A stretch of 64,000 bases of DNA, taken from NCBI RefSeq assembly GCF_002847345.1, contig NZ_LXFV01000022.1, positions 38,947-102,946 of the forward strand, written 5' to 3'. Positions 17,691-27,384 of this stretch are shown in pieces (positions within the stretch are counted from its first letter, which is position 1; every line of letters begins with the position of its first letter). This stretch comes from Pectobacterium peruviense. GTDB lineage: Bacteria > Pseudomonadota > Gammaproteobacteria > Enterobacterales > Enterobacteriaceae. The notes beneath the pieces are model-generated. The model worked only from the letters and a program-made list of their open reading frames with translations, had not been told where the DNA came from and made no database searches. Made by a program: the position numbers and the translations under genes.

Positions 17691-20600
17691 TTAATAAAGC
17701 GAGTCAGGCAGCGTGAATTGGCTGAACAGACCACCAGCAAACGGGTTATGGCTGGCATCGGTATATACGCGATACGTCATCGCGCCGTTTTCCAGCGAGA
17801 AGCGCACGTCGAAGGTGTTCTCATTAACCTGCGTTAGCTGGTCACTGTTGACTAACCGGAACATCGCCCACGGTCCGCTAAAGCTCAGGCTACGTGGTGA
17901 GCGCTCACGATCGTCCGGCACCAGAGTCAGCTTGCTTTCGGCTCCATCGCGCATACTGTTTGGCCACACCAGCGGTGTTTTCTGACGACGACCGTGGCTG
18001 TATTCCAGCAGTTGTCCGTCCAGATTGAGTACGCTGCGACGCTTGTTCGCCGTCAATTCCAGCGGCTCCAGAACAAAATGCACTTCCAGGCTACCCTGCG
18101 CATTAAACAGGGTCTGGCGGATGCGGGTAGCGCGTTCAAGCTGTTTCACTAGTTCAGCCTGCAACGGTGACGCCATACCTTCTTCCAGCATGCCGCTTTC
18201 CATCATCGCTTTGAGGTTGGTTTGATAGAAGCTGTCCAGCGTCCCGCCGGTCATGAAGAACATTTCCATTTCCGATAACGGCACATCCTTGTTTGATGAC
18301 GGATCGAAGGGGTAACGATCCGCCAGCTTTTCATTGAATGGCGTCACGACTTTATCCAGCCACTCTTGATTCAACGACGACATCGCAAGGCCGGTCACCA
18401 GACTGGCGCTTTCTCCGGCTAATTGACCTACCCAGCGGTCCAGCGGCGCGGGGAGGCTGCGGGCGTATTGCTGTAAGGCGAACACCGGATCGGCAAATTT
18501 ATTTCCCTGCCGTGCCTGTACCGCCTTCAATGCCGCTTGCCCCGGATCGGTCGCATTGACGATCTGATCGAGGTAGTGATAGAGGTCAGTCAACTTCTGA
18601 TTGACCTCTTGCACCAATGGTCCCTGCTCACCGCGTCCGCTCAGCGCCGCATTGATGGTCATAAACGGACGACCCGTGCGCGTGTTGATACCTTGCGCCG
18701 TATCGTTATCATCGTCGGACAGCTTACGGATGCGGGTGTTATCGCTGACTGTGGTCAACACACGCTGGAAGGGCTGATCGTTGCCGGTAATATCCGTGAG
18801 AATATCGAGCGCCTGTTCCGGCGTATCGAGCGTCTGCACATCAATGTTCGCCAACACTTTCTGCCACTGGTTGATGTAATCCGTTATGTAGCGATCGTTC
18901 ACCTGACGCAGAATTTCCCGGCGGTCTGCTTCACTAAACTGCGCGCGCTCACGCTGCCCCAGAACCCAGGCATCCAGTGCCGTCAGCTCTAACAACGCTT
19001 TGTCCTGCTTGAGGTAATAATCACTGAAACCGGGATACGTCAGCAGCCGTGGCACGCTTCCCGCTTTGTCATTACGCAGGGAAAACACCGGATCAAAGGT
19101 CGGCCCAACTTCATCACGGATCGCTAAATCTGGCGGCAGCACCTGTGTCGCCTTCATGACCAGACTCTGATAAACGCGCTGATACATCGGCAGCTTGCTC
19201 AGTTCCTGCTGAGCCAGCGTAATCGGTCCAGTAAACGGCGCAAAGGTGCTAATCGCTACCGCATCTTTTTGCTCACGAGCCTTGTGCCAGTCGGTATGTT
19301 CCAGAGCGTAATCCAGATGTTGCATCAGTTCTTCCTGCACCTGACCTTGAGCAGGAAATGCCTTTTGCCAGCGCTGCGCCATAAACTGTTCGACCAGCGC
19401 TTTATTGCGTCCAGAAGCATCATCCAGCATCCGCATCACGCGCAGAATCGTTAGCTTTTGCTCGCTATTAGCGGGAGCCTGATTCAAATCCTCCAACAAT
19501 CCCTGCATCACCGCAGGGAGAAAGCGCTGGTTCAGCATTTGCAGATAGGTGCCTTCCACATAAGGCCCAATCTTACCGCCCTGATACAGGCCAAGGTCGG
19601 CCAGCAGCGGCGTACGTTCGTGGTAATTCCCAAAGGATAAGGTCGCATCGCGAATCAAATTCAGACGCGGCAACTGCTGATAGCCGTAGCCCGGTTGCCC
19701 TTCCAGCTCATTGGTGCCGATGAACGCCTGCGCTTTCGTCAGTACGTTGCGCCCAGCTTCTTCATTAACCCGATAGAAATGATGCCAACTGCCGACCAGC
19801 GCCAAACTGGCGAGCAGCATGCAGCCCACGCCGATACTCAATCGACGCCGACGATAAAGGCTATGCAGCCGGTTTTCCCCCGCCAGACTGGCCTCTGGGA
19901 AAATGACGTCAGGGAAGAGACGCTGGACAAAGAAGGTATTGGATTCACCACGCAGCGCAGCGTTAATCGGCTCTGGCAGTTGATAGCGTCGGGAAGCCGA
20001 CTGCGCAAAGGCATCGAACGGCACCCCTTGTTGATAAACAGAACTGACGTAGACACCACGAATCAGGAACGCACGATCCTCGCCCGTCGCTAACGTTTCC
20101 GTCAGCACGTCCATCACGTAGTCTTTCACTCCAGCCAACTGGCGGACGAACGAGAACAGCGAATTGCGTACACTTCTGTCGGATTGCGTCAACAGCATGT
20201 CTGGCAGGTTGTCATTCAGGTGCGTGACCCACTCGTCCCAGAAACGCTCCAGCTCCTCCAGCCACCCTTTGCTGTTGCTCGCCTGCGGCGTAAACGTCAC
20301 GCCTAAAACGGCCTGACGCGCGTCGCGGTTTAACTGGCGATAGACCTTATCGAAGCCGCTCAGCATATCCAATCGAGTCAGCGCGATATACACCGGTAAG
20401 CGTGTATTGATGTTGACCGAAATCTCCTGCAACCGCGCGCGCATGACCTGTGCGTAGGCTTTGCGATCCGCAACGCCGGCCTGTGCTAACCAGGAAATAT
20501 CCAGCGTGAGAACCAGACCGTTGAGCGGCTGGCGGCGGCGATTTTCACTGAGCCACTGTAGCAGGTGCTGCCACAGCCGAGCATAACGCAGCCCGAGCGA

Positions 20601-21188
20601 ATCGCCCTCCAGCTCAGGCTGTGCAAGTAGTTGTCCGCTTGGGTCCCAAATAACCGCAGACTCCCCAACCCAACAGCTCACCTGCTGGCCTGCCGCCACG
20701 TCTCGCAGCTCTGCATCCAGCTTCGGATTCATTTTGTTTGCCGGATTGGCGCGATGGATCAGGCTACTTTTGCCACTGCCAGCCAAACCAATCGTCAGAT
20801 ACCACGGCATCGCATACAGCGCTTTTTTACCTAACTGGGCCTGAAACGCTTCCAACCAGCGATCGAGAAACGTCTGCTGACCGTCCACATACACCTGTAG
20901 AGGGTCCTGCTCAATCACCTGCTGTTCATGACGCTCCGCACGCATCTGCTGCACACGACGCCAGACCAGCCAGGCACTGTAGGAGAACGCCAGCCACAGC
21001 CACACCAGCGTGAACACCACGCGGCCCCAGATTCCCTGTAACGGACGAACCTCGCCCACAGTCAAACGCGGCCCCAGCCACCAGGCCAGAACCAACACCA
21101 CGACCCACAGTAGCGCCCCCAAAAGTAGCCAGGAGGGTTTCAGTTTAGGCAACTGCTTGCGTAGAAAGGTTATGATTGTTTTAAACAT
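17691..21188 (-). CDS. tssM: T6SS inner-membrane protein TssM (IcmF)
   Basis: A 1165-residue TssM. Two N-terminal membrane helices at about 20-38 and 58-76 form a hairpin. A cytoplasmic NTPase-like domain with Walker A GLAGSGKS (134-141) follows, then a third membrane helix near residue 445 (LSIGVGCMLLASLALVG) and a large periplasmic part ending in the beta-sandwich that binds TssJ (VHFVLEPLELT to PDSLY). Length and motifs fit the family. TssM with TssL and TssJ forms the envelope-spanning channel of the T6SS. It starts 25 bp after tssA and ends 50 bp before vasL. Confidence 0.95.
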   Translation of the reverse strand: MFKTIITFLRKQLPKLKPSWLLLGALLWVVVLVLAWWLGPRLTVGEVRPLQGIWGRVVFTLVWLWLAFSYSAWLVWRRVQQMRAERHEQQVIEQDPLQVYVDGQQTFLDRWLEAFQAQLGKKALYAMPWYLTIGLAGSGKSSLIHRANPANKMNPKLDAELRDVAAGQQVSCWVGESAVIWDPSGQLLAQPELEGDSLGLRYARLWQHLLQWLSENRRRQPLNGLVLTLDISWLAQAGVADRKAYAQVMRARLQEISVNINTRLPVYIALTRLDMLSGFDKVYRQLNRDARQAVLGVTFTPQASNSKGWLEELERFWDEWVTHLNDNLPDMLLTQSDRSVRNSLFSFVRQLAGVKDYVMDVLTETLATGEDRAFLIRGVYVSSVYQQGVPFDAFAQSASRRYQLPEPINAALRGESNTFFVQRLFPDVIFPEASLAGENRLHSLYRRRRLSIGVGCMLLASLALVGSWHHFYRVNEEAGRNVLTKAQAFIGTNELEGQPGYGYQQLPRLNLIRDATLSFGNYHERTPLLADLGLYQGGKIGPYVEGTYLQMLNQRFLPAVMQGLLEDLNQAPANSEQKLTILRVMRMLDDASGRNKALVEQFMAQRWQKAFPAQGQVQEELMQHLDYALEHTDWHKAREQKDAVAISTFAPFTGPITLAQQELSKLPMYQRVYQSLVMKATQVLPPDLAIRDEVGPTFDPVFSLRNDKAGSVPRLLTYPGFSDYYLKQDKALLELTALDAWVLGQRERAQFSEADRREILRQVNDRYITDYINQWQKVLANIDVQTLDTPEQALDILTDITGNDQPFQRVLTTVSDNTRIRKLSDDDNDTAQGINTRTGRPFMTINAALSGRGEQGPLVQEVNQKLTDLYHYLDQIVNATDPGQAALKAVQARQGNKFADPVFALQQYARSLPAPLDRWVGQLAGESASLVTGLAMSSLNQEWLDKVVTPFNEKLADRYPFDPSSNKDVPLSEMEMFFMTGGTLDSFYQTNLKAMMESGMLEEGMASPLQAELVKQLERATRIRQTLFNAQGSLEVHFVLEPLELTANKRRSVLNLDGQLLEYSHGRRQKTPLVWPNSMRDGAESKLTLVPDDRERSPRSLSFSGPWAMFRLVNSDQLTQVNENTFDVRFSLENGAMTYRVYTDASHNPFAGGLFSQFTLPDSLY

Positions 21189-21212
21189 AAGTGACCATTC
21201 ACTCCGAATGTC

Positions 21213-22631
21213 TTATTTTTTGCGGGATGCCGCCAACCGCTCTACGCGGCTGACCATTCCCGGTTCCCATTGCATCAGGCCCAATTGTTGGCTTTCCTGC
21301 CACATGTGCTGATAGTGCTGTGCTGCCAGTGATTTCATTCCTTCTTCGGCGAGTAAATCCGCCAGTACCAGCTCGGCATAAAAACGATCGCGAGGCTCTT
21401 TCAGGCGACGCATGCGCTCATCCAATAGCTGCATCGCCGCCCCAATGCCTTTCTCATCCCGACAGGCGGCGGCCTCCGTCGCCAGATCGTCCTGCCGCGC
21501 GCCGCCGCCACCGCGAACAGGCTGACTGGACTGCAACCACTGGGTGCACTTCCCGGTCAGAAATGGCGCACCATCGCTGAACGCCAGTTCACGCAGTTCC
21601 GGCAAGCGCTGAATAAACGCAGAAAGCTCTTCCGCCATCGCTGTGGCGACCGACGTATGTCCCAGTCTGGAAGCCACCGAGGCCGACAACATATGGCCAT
21701 CAAACCAGTAAGGCGCCAGTACCAGACTTTGTTCTATACGTTCCCACAGCGCCAAATCGGCCTGTGCAAGCGCACTTTGGTATTCATCCACACGGTCTGA
21801 CGAGACGGGTGCCAACTGCGTTTTATGCCCCTTCGACGACATCGGCGGGGTGGCAATACCGGACCAGATAGCATGACGTCGCAGGCGGTAGCCGATCGGT
21901 GAATCAGGATGACGCTCAACCAATAATGCGGCGACGTTCAACTGGGTTTGTCGCCAACTGCGCTCATCGGATGAATTAATCTCCACCGAACTGACTGGCG
22001 TCGAGGCAGCGCTGGCACTGGTTTCACTCTCGCCTGAGCTACCGCTTACTGTCGGGGTCGGTTTCGCCGTCTGATTCGCCTGTTCTTGCGCCTGCTGCCG
22101 CTGTCTGGCACGTTTAACGCCCTGCACCAGCTCATCCATCAGCACGGCTTTGTCGCTGGCCAGTTCGCCCCAACGGGTCGCCACCTGCTCCGTTAACTGC
22201 TGTAATTGCTCTAGCTCTGCGCTGGATGCCGTCTCCGCAATACGCGGGATCGCACTCTCAAAACGTCGAACAATCTGGATCATCAACTTCTGTTTCTGCA
22301 CCGGGCTGGCAGGCCAGGCGGTCACCCAGTAACTCTCCAGCCAGCTATCCAGCAGCATCAGCGCGGTAGAAAACGGTGTCGCTTTAGCGGGGTGCTGTAA
22401 GCAGCGCAATAGCTGCACCAGCACCCTCATGTCTTTGGTTTTGCTTTCCAGTAACGTCAGGCAATAACCCGCTACCACGTTAAGATCGACCTGGTTATGT
22501 GCCAGCGATCCTAGCTTGACCAGCTCCGTTTCTACCTTTTCCCAGAGCGGATCGTCAGCCAATACCGCCGCGCGCAACCGCTCATCCGGCAACGAGGTTT
22601 GCAGGCGTTTACACCAGGGATGTGCATGCAT
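21213..22631 (-). CDS. tssA: T6SS baseplate/sheath cap protein TssA (VasJ type)
   Basis: I place the start at ATG 22631 because AAAGGAGG lies 5 nt before it; a GTG 24 bp further up (22655) would lie in the vasI end. The 472-residue protein opens with an ImpA_N domain (HPWCKRLQTSLPDERLRAAVLADDPLWEKVETELVKLG; RVLVQLLRCLQ; DSWLESYWVTAWP), then a Gln/Ser-rich linker (residues 170-240), then a C-terminal VasJ-type domain (RQTQLNVAALLVERHPDSPIGYRLRRHAIW; YWFDGHMLSASVASRLGH). TssA primes baseplate assembly and stays at the growing end of the tail. The gene lies between vasI and tssM as in V. cholerae. Confidence 0.92.
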   Translation of the reverse strand: MHAHPWCKRLQTSLPDERLRAAVLADDPLWEKVETELVKLGSLAHNQVDLNVVAGYCLTLLESKTKDMRVLVQLLRCLQHPAKATPFSTALMLLDSWLESYWVTAWPASPVQKQKLMIQIVRRFESAIPRIAETASSAELEQLQQLTEQVATRWGELASDKAVLMDELVQGVKRARQRQQAQEQANQTAKPTPTVSGSSGESETSASAASTPVSSVEINSSDERSWRQTQLNVAALLVERHPDSPIGYRLRRHAIWSGIATPPMSSKGHKTQLAPVSSDRVDEYQSALAQADLALWERIEQSLVLAPYWFDGHMLSASVASRLGHTSVATAMAEELSAFIQRLPELRELAFSDGAPFLTGKCTQWLQSSQPVRGGGGARQDDLATEAAACRDEKGIGAAMQLLDERMRRLKEPRDRFYAELVLADLLAEEGMKSLAAQHYQHMWQESQQLGLMQWEPGMVSRVERLAASRKK

Positions 22632-22642
22632 GAATGCCTCCT

Positions 22643-23203
22643 TTACCAGTGACACTGCTGACGCAGCGGCGCGACTGCTTCACCCAGCCCAGCAAGTTCG
22701 ATACGCAGCGTATGACCGTCAGTGCCGTTAAGCACCAGTTCGCGATGCCCAATCCAGCGCTTTAACGCATCAATCGCCGGCAGGCCGCGCCCTGACTCCA
22801 GCAGTTGCCCACGATTACGGATAAACCAACTGTCGGATACGGTCACACCATCAAGCTGCGACGTGACAGACTCGCCTGCCCAGGCTTCGCTGAGGGTAAT
22901 GCGCAGGTGCGTAATATTGCTGGCACAGCTAATCACCAGCGCATTGCCATCGGCCAGCACGCGGGTGAGCGTCATATCGCCGCTGTCCGCTTCACGTCCC
23001 AATTGGAACGTTCCGCCAGCAGCAGCGTTATCATCTTGTGGGGACAGCGTACCGCTACGCTCAGCTTCCCGACCCAGCGCGTCATAACAGGCCAGTCGAA
23101 GCTCTGAAGCCGTTTCATTACGGCACTGTTCCCATAACGACTGCCAGGCGGGATCGGGCGTCGCAGCGGTTGCCAACAGTAAGGGAGCCATCGTCAGAAA
23201 CAT
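22643..23203 (-). CDS. vasI: VasI/TagO-family T6SS accessory protein
   Basis: The start is taken at ATG 23203, which overlaps the vasH stop (TGATG) and has GGAGGT 7 nt upstream. The 186-residue product begins with a cleavable signal peptide (MFLTMAPLLLATAATPDPAW), followed by a short helical motif with the family's paired Cys (LWEQCRNETASELRLACYDALGRE) and a beta-rich C-terminal half. This is the VasI (PF11319) pattern, a periplasmic accessory factor found in V. cholerae-like T6SS clusters; its molecular task is not settled. It overlaps neither tssA's chosen start by more than the intergenic ribosome site nor breaks the operon. Confidence 0.82.
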   Translation of the reverse strand: MFLTMAPLLLATAATPDPAWQSLWEQCRNETASELRLACYDALGREAERSGTLSPQDDNAAAGGTFQLGREADSGDMTLTRVLADGNALVISCASNITHLRITLSEAWAGESVTSQLDGVTVSDSWFIRNRGQLLESGRGLPAIDALKRWIGHRELVLNGTDGHTLRIELAGLGEAVAPLRQQCHW

Positions 23204-24771
23204 CAATTTACCTCCAGCTTCTGGCATTTGTGGTCAAGAGTACGTTTAGGGATATTGAGGCTATCGGCTACCAGCAGGCGGTTGCCCTGAAACTGACGCA
23301 GGCGTGCCTCAATCACAGCCGCTTCATACAGCTGCGTGGCTATACGCAAATCGTGGATATGCTGATAACAATCGTGTTCCTCAGCCGTACTGCTCGTCAG
23401 CCGATCGCGCAGTTCAGGCGGCAGCGATGTCAGGGACAGCGCCTCACCGTCCGGCGTATGCGCGCAGGCGACTTCCAGCAGGTTACGTAGTTCCCGCACA
23501 TTACCGGGGAAGTCATACGCCACCAGTTGACGCAGGAAGGCACGACTCAGTGGCCCAAGGTGCTTTTGTGGTTTGTCTGTAAATTGTTTATCTGCAAATT
23601 GCTTGTCGGCAAACTGACCAATGAAGTGCTCGCACAACAGGCGAATATCGTCCGGCCGCTCACGCAGCGGAGCAACCTGTAATAAACACTGGCAAAGGCG
23701 GTGATAGAGATCCTGCCGGAACACGCCGTCAGACACCTGCTGTTCCAGCGGCTGATGGGTCGCAGCAATCAGACGGAAATCAGAATAAACTTCTTTCTCC
23801 GCGCCCAGAGGACGGAAGCTGTGCGTCTCCAATACCCTTAGCAGCTTGGCCTGCATTGACTGCGGCATATCGCCGACTTCATCCAAAAACAGCGTGCCGC
23901 CGTTAGCCTGTTCTACCAGACCAATTTTGTTGCTTTGTGCGCCGGAGAACGCCCCTTTCTGATAGCCAAACAGTTCGCTTTCAATCAGATTTTCGGGAAT
24001 TGCGGCACAGTTGATAGCAATAAAGGGTTTGTCGGCACGTTCGGAGCACTCATGCAGCAAACGCGCCACCACATCTTTCCCTGAACCGGTTTCGCCCTGA
24101 ATCAGCACCGAAAGGCGGTGTTTTGCTGCCTGATAAATCTGCTGATGCAGCTCTTTAATCACCACAGACCGGCCAATCAGGGTGGCTTCCACCCGCTTTT
24201 CCTGTTCGCGACGACTCTGCCCCTCATCCTTAATCTGGCGGAGTGAATCTCTTAACGCGACCTGTTCCCGTCGGGTGTGTGCCAGCTCACGCAACAGCAT
24301 AAGCTGGCGACAAAACACCTGCGCCAGCCGTTCGCATTCCCCTCGTTGATGCAGCGTTTGCAGGCGCGTTGGCGTATCCAACAGCGCCAATACCGCCAGC
24401 GGTTTGCCGCTGTCCGACAGCAGCGGCAGCGCGTGAAGCCCGCAATTCGTCCCGACAGAAACCAGCATCTGCCGAAACTCACGATGCTCAATGCGAGCAC
24501 CGCCATAGAGGGAATCCCAGGTACGCGCCTGATTCTTATGCAGTGCATAAGCCAGCGGGTGGCTAAAGTCATCCACCCCCAGACTCAGCGCCACCGGCAT
24601 CTCATGCACCCGCCCCTGACAAGTCAGTTGCCTGCCGCTGACATCCACCATACCCAGTAGCATCCCTTGCGGCTGCCAGGCGGCCTGCATCGTCTCCAGC
24701 AGCCAGTCGCACAGACCGGCCTCATCGTGCTGTCGAGTGAGTGCGAGCGCCAGTTCGAGGGCATGTTGCAT
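23203..24771 (-). CDS. vasH: VasH, sigma-54-dependent activator of T6SS
   Basis: A 522-residue bacterial enhancer-binding protein. Residues 1-165 form a GAF-like sensor. The AAA+ domain has Walker A GETGSGKD (226-233), the sigma-54 contact loop GAFSGA (273-278; Thr of the usual GAFTGA replaced by Ser) and Walker B GGTLFLDE (291-298). A Fis-type helix-turn-helix closes the protein (QGNRLLVADSLNIPKRTLDHKCQKL). Between AAA+ and Fis lies a threefold pentapeptide repeat ADKQF-ADKQF-TDKPQ (about 388-402). VasH activates sigma-54 promoters of hcp and vgrG operons in related bacteria, and a matching promoter lies before hcp here. The ATG is 2 bp after the clpV stop, with GGAGGG upstream. Confidence 0.93.
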   Translation of the reverse strand: MQHALELALALTRQHDEAGLCDWLLETMQAAWQPQGMLLGMVDVSGRQLTCQGRVHEMPVALSLGVDDFSHPLAYALHKNQARTWDSLYGGARIEHREFRQMLVSVGTNCGLHALPLLSDSGKPLAVLALLDTPTRLQTLHQRGECERLAQVFCRQLMLLRELAHTRREQVALRDSLRQIKDEGQSRREQEKRVEATLIGRSVVIKELHQQIYQAAKHRLSVLIQGETGSGKDVVARLLHECSERADKPFIAINCAAIPENLIESELFGYQKGAFSGAQSNKIGLVEQANGGTLFLDEVGDMPQSMQAKLLRVLETHSFRPLGAEKEVYSDFRLIAATHQPLEQQVSDGVFRQDLYHRLCQCLLQVAPLRERPDDIRLLCEHFIGQFADKQFADKQFTDKPQKHLGPLSRAFLRQLVAYDFPGNVRELRNLLEVACAHTPDGEALSLTSLPPELRDRLTSSTAEEHDCYQHIHDLRIATQLYEAAVIEARLRQFQGNRLLVADSLNIPKRTLDHKCQKLEVN

Positions 24772-24773
24772 AC

Positions 24774-27371
24774 TCAGCCCTCCACCTCAGTCTGGAACTG
24801 GCCGGCTTCGACACGGAAATGAATACGACTAACGGGTTCACCCGCAGACATACGTTGCAGCAGTTGTAGCGAAACCGGTGGCAGCAAGGCGCCATCAATC
24901 ACCGATTCGAGCATGCGTGCCCCGTTTTCGCTGCGGTTCGCCAACCGTAGAATCTCTTCCGGCACCTCGTCTTCAATGATGACTTCCGCCCCAAATCGCT
25001 GTTGCAGCAGAGAAACCAGACGCGACAATTTGCCCTGTACGATCTCGACCATGGTGTCATGCGCCAGCGGCAGATAAGGGATGACTTCCATACGTGCTAA
25101 CAGAGCAGGTTTGAAGAAAGCCGCCAGCTCAGGATAGAGCGCATCCAGCAACACCTCTGATTGCTCAGCGTAGGTAACAATCGTCTGGAACCCGAGGTTG
25201 GACGTCAGGAAAAACACTACGTTACGGCAGTCGATGACACGGCCTTCACCATCGGCCAACTCGCCTTTATCAAACGCCTGATAGAACAAATTCAGAACAT
25301 CCGGGTGTGCCTTCTCTACTTCATCCAGCAGCACCACGGAGTACGGTTTCTGACGGATCGCTTCGGTCAATACGCCACCTTCGCCAAACCCGACGTAGCC
25401 TGGGGGCGAGCCGATCAGGCGTGAAACCGTATGCTTTTCCTGATATTCCGACATATTGATGGTGGTCAGGTAGTTACGTCCGCCAAACATCAGGTCGGCA
25501 ATCTGAACCACGGTTTCCGTTTTACCGACGCCGCTTGGCCCCACCAGCAGGAAAGCCCCCAGCGGACGCCCTGGACGACGGAGGTCCGCACGCGCAGTCA
25601 GCAAGTGTTTATGCAATTGAGCAATCGCCAACTGCTGCCCTTTAATAGATTCCCCCAAGAATTCAGGCAGGCGCGTGACGATATCCATCTCTCCCTGAGA
25701 GATCCGATTCAGCGGCACGCCCGTCCATTCAGCAATCACTGCGGCAATCTGCATTTTATCGACGTGGGGGGAGACCAGCACGGAGGCTTGCTGAAGTATT
25801 TCCAGCGCTTGCTCACAGGTAGCCAGTTCCGCCGCTGCCGATACCGCATCAAAGTCGACGGCTTGCTCTTCATCCAACAGCGCTGTGCGCAGTTCGATCA
25901 CACGCTGAACCTGTGTTTTCTGCTGCTGCCAATCAGCTTCCAACTTTGCCAGCGATGCCGCGCCTGCTTCGCGGGCGTCACGCAGTTCGACTAACCGCTC
26001 TTCGGTATTGCCGAGACCGATGCGCGCCTGACGCTCAAGCTGGGTGATTTCCATTTTCTGCTGATGCAGGCGAGTTTGTAGCTGGCTGACTGCACGCGGT
26101 GGCGTCGTCAGGTTAATCGCCACGCGCGCACTCGCAGTATCCAGCACGTCAATCGCCTTATCGGGGAGTTGGCGACCTGAGATATAGCGCGCCGACAGCT
26201 GCGCCGCCGCCTGAAGCGCATCTTCATCAATCAGGACGCCGTGCGCTTTCTCATAGATGCCGCGCAGCCCACGCAGGATAACCGTGGCTTCTTCCGCGTT
26301 TGGTTCACCGACTTTGACGAGCTGGAAGCGACGGGAAAGCGCCGCATCTTTCTCGACGTATTTTTTATACTCGCTCCAGGTCGTCGCCGCGATGGTACGC
26401 AGTTCACCGCGTGCCAGCGCAGGCTTGAGCAAGTTTGATACATCCAGCCCGCCGGCCTGATTACCAGCCCCAATTAGCGTATGCGCTTCATCGATAAACA
26501 GAATGATCGGGCGTGGCGCATCCTTCACTTCCTGCATCACACCTTTGAAGCGTTTCTCAAATTCGCCTTTAACCGAGGCACCGGCCTGCATCGCCCCTAG
26601 GTCGAGCGTAAGCAGTTCTACATCCCGCAACCTTTCCGGTACGGCACCCGCCACAATACGCAGCGCCAACCCTTCGATCAGCGCACTTTTACCGACGCCC
26701 GCTTCCCCCACCACAATCGGGTTGTTTTTACGGCGACGGGAGAGAATGTCGATCATCAGATCGATTTCATGATCGCGGCACAGCACCGGATCCAATTGCC
26801 CCTGTCGGGCAGATTCCGTCACGTTTTGCGTATAGCGGGACAGCTGCGTGCTTGCCGCAATAGCCTGTTCCGCCGTGGCAGACTGCACCGCCACTTCCGT
26901 TTCAACAGAATCCTTCACCCACTCATCAAACTGCTGGCGTAAAAGTTCACGGTTAATCTGTGCCAGCGGACGGGATATCGCGCCTGCCACATAGCGATTT
27001 GGCGTCAGCAGTAAAACCAGCAGCAAGATACCGCTACGCAGATGCACATGTTGAAATTCAGCCGAGGCCAGCAGCCAGCTGTCCTGTAGCCATTCCACCA
27101 ACAGAGGAGAGAATGAGGGATAGCCCGCATCAAATTCTTTATCCACGGAGGAAGGTAACAGCAGCGAAGACAGCTCATCCGCATCGACGCCAGCACGCTT
27201 GAGGATCTGGCGCACATCGCACAGCGGCGTTTCCAGCATTTTCATCAACAGGTGCTCAATGCGGATTTCCGCACCCTGATGTTGAATACAGAGTGCCGCC
27301 GCTTCTTCCAGCATATGACGGCACACAGGGTTGAGTCGTTCAACCAGTGTCGGCAGTTCAATTCGAATCAC
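24774..27371 (-). CDS. tssH: T6SS sheath-recycling ATPase ClpV (TssH)
   Basis: An 865-residue AAA+ unfoldase of the ClpB type. The N-domain (1-160) binds the sheath; the first ATPase module has Walker A GEAGVGKS (222-229) and FIDEAH (292-297); a coiled middle domain follows (430-500); the second module has GPSGVGKT (611-618). The absence of a ClpP-binding loop and the presence of a long ClpV-type N-domain fit ClpV rather than ClpA or ClpB. It extracts VipB/TssC from contracted sheaths so the subunits can be reused. It stands between tssL and vasH. Confidence 0.95.
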   Translation of the reverse strand: MIRIELPTLVERLNPVCRHMLEEAAALCIQHQGAEIRIEHLLMKMLETPLCDVRQILKRAGVDADELSSLLLPSSVDKEFDAGYPSFSPLLVEWLQDSWLLASAEFQHVHLRSGILLLVLLLTPNRYVAGAISRPLAQINRELLRQQFDEWVKDSVETEVAVQSATAEQAIAASTQLSRYTQNVTESARQGQLDPVLCRDHEIDLMIDILSRRRKNNPIVVGEAGVGKSALIEGLALRIVAGAVPERLRDVELLTLDLGAMQAGASVKGEFEKRFKGVMQEVKDAPRPIILFIDEAHTLIGAGNQAGGLDVSNLLKPALARGELRTIAATTWSEYKKYVEKDAALSRRFQLVKVGEPNAEEATVILRGLRGIYEKAHGVLIDEDALQAAAQLSARYISGRQLPDKAIDVLDTASARVAINLTTPPRAVSQLQTRLHQQKMEITQLERQARIGLGNTEERLVELRDAREAGAASLAKLEADWQQQKTQVQRVIELRTALLDEEQAVDFDAVSAAAELATCEQALEILQQASVLVSPHVDKMQIAAVIAEWTGVPLNRISQGEMDIVTRLPEFLGESIKGQQLAIAQLHKHLLTARADLRRPGRPLGAFLLVGPSGVGKTETVVQIADLMFGGRNYLTTINMSEYQEKHTVSRLIGSPPGYVGFGEGGVLTEAIRQKPYSVVLLDEVEKAHPDVLNLFYQAFDKGELADGEGRVIDCRNVVFFLTSNLGFQTIVTYAEQSEVLLDALYPELAAFFKPALLARMEVIPYLPLAHDTMVEIVQGKLSRLVSLLQQRFGAEVIIEDEVPEEILRLANRSENGARMLESVIDGALLPPVSLQLLQRMSAGEPVSRIHFRVEAGQFQTEVEG

Positions 27372-27384
27372 GGTGTAGCTCCTG

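Noticed and set aside
23572..23616. Three 15-nt repeats as a mini-CRISPR or satellite
   Set aside because: They are in frame within vasH, with no spacers; they are a peptide repeat.
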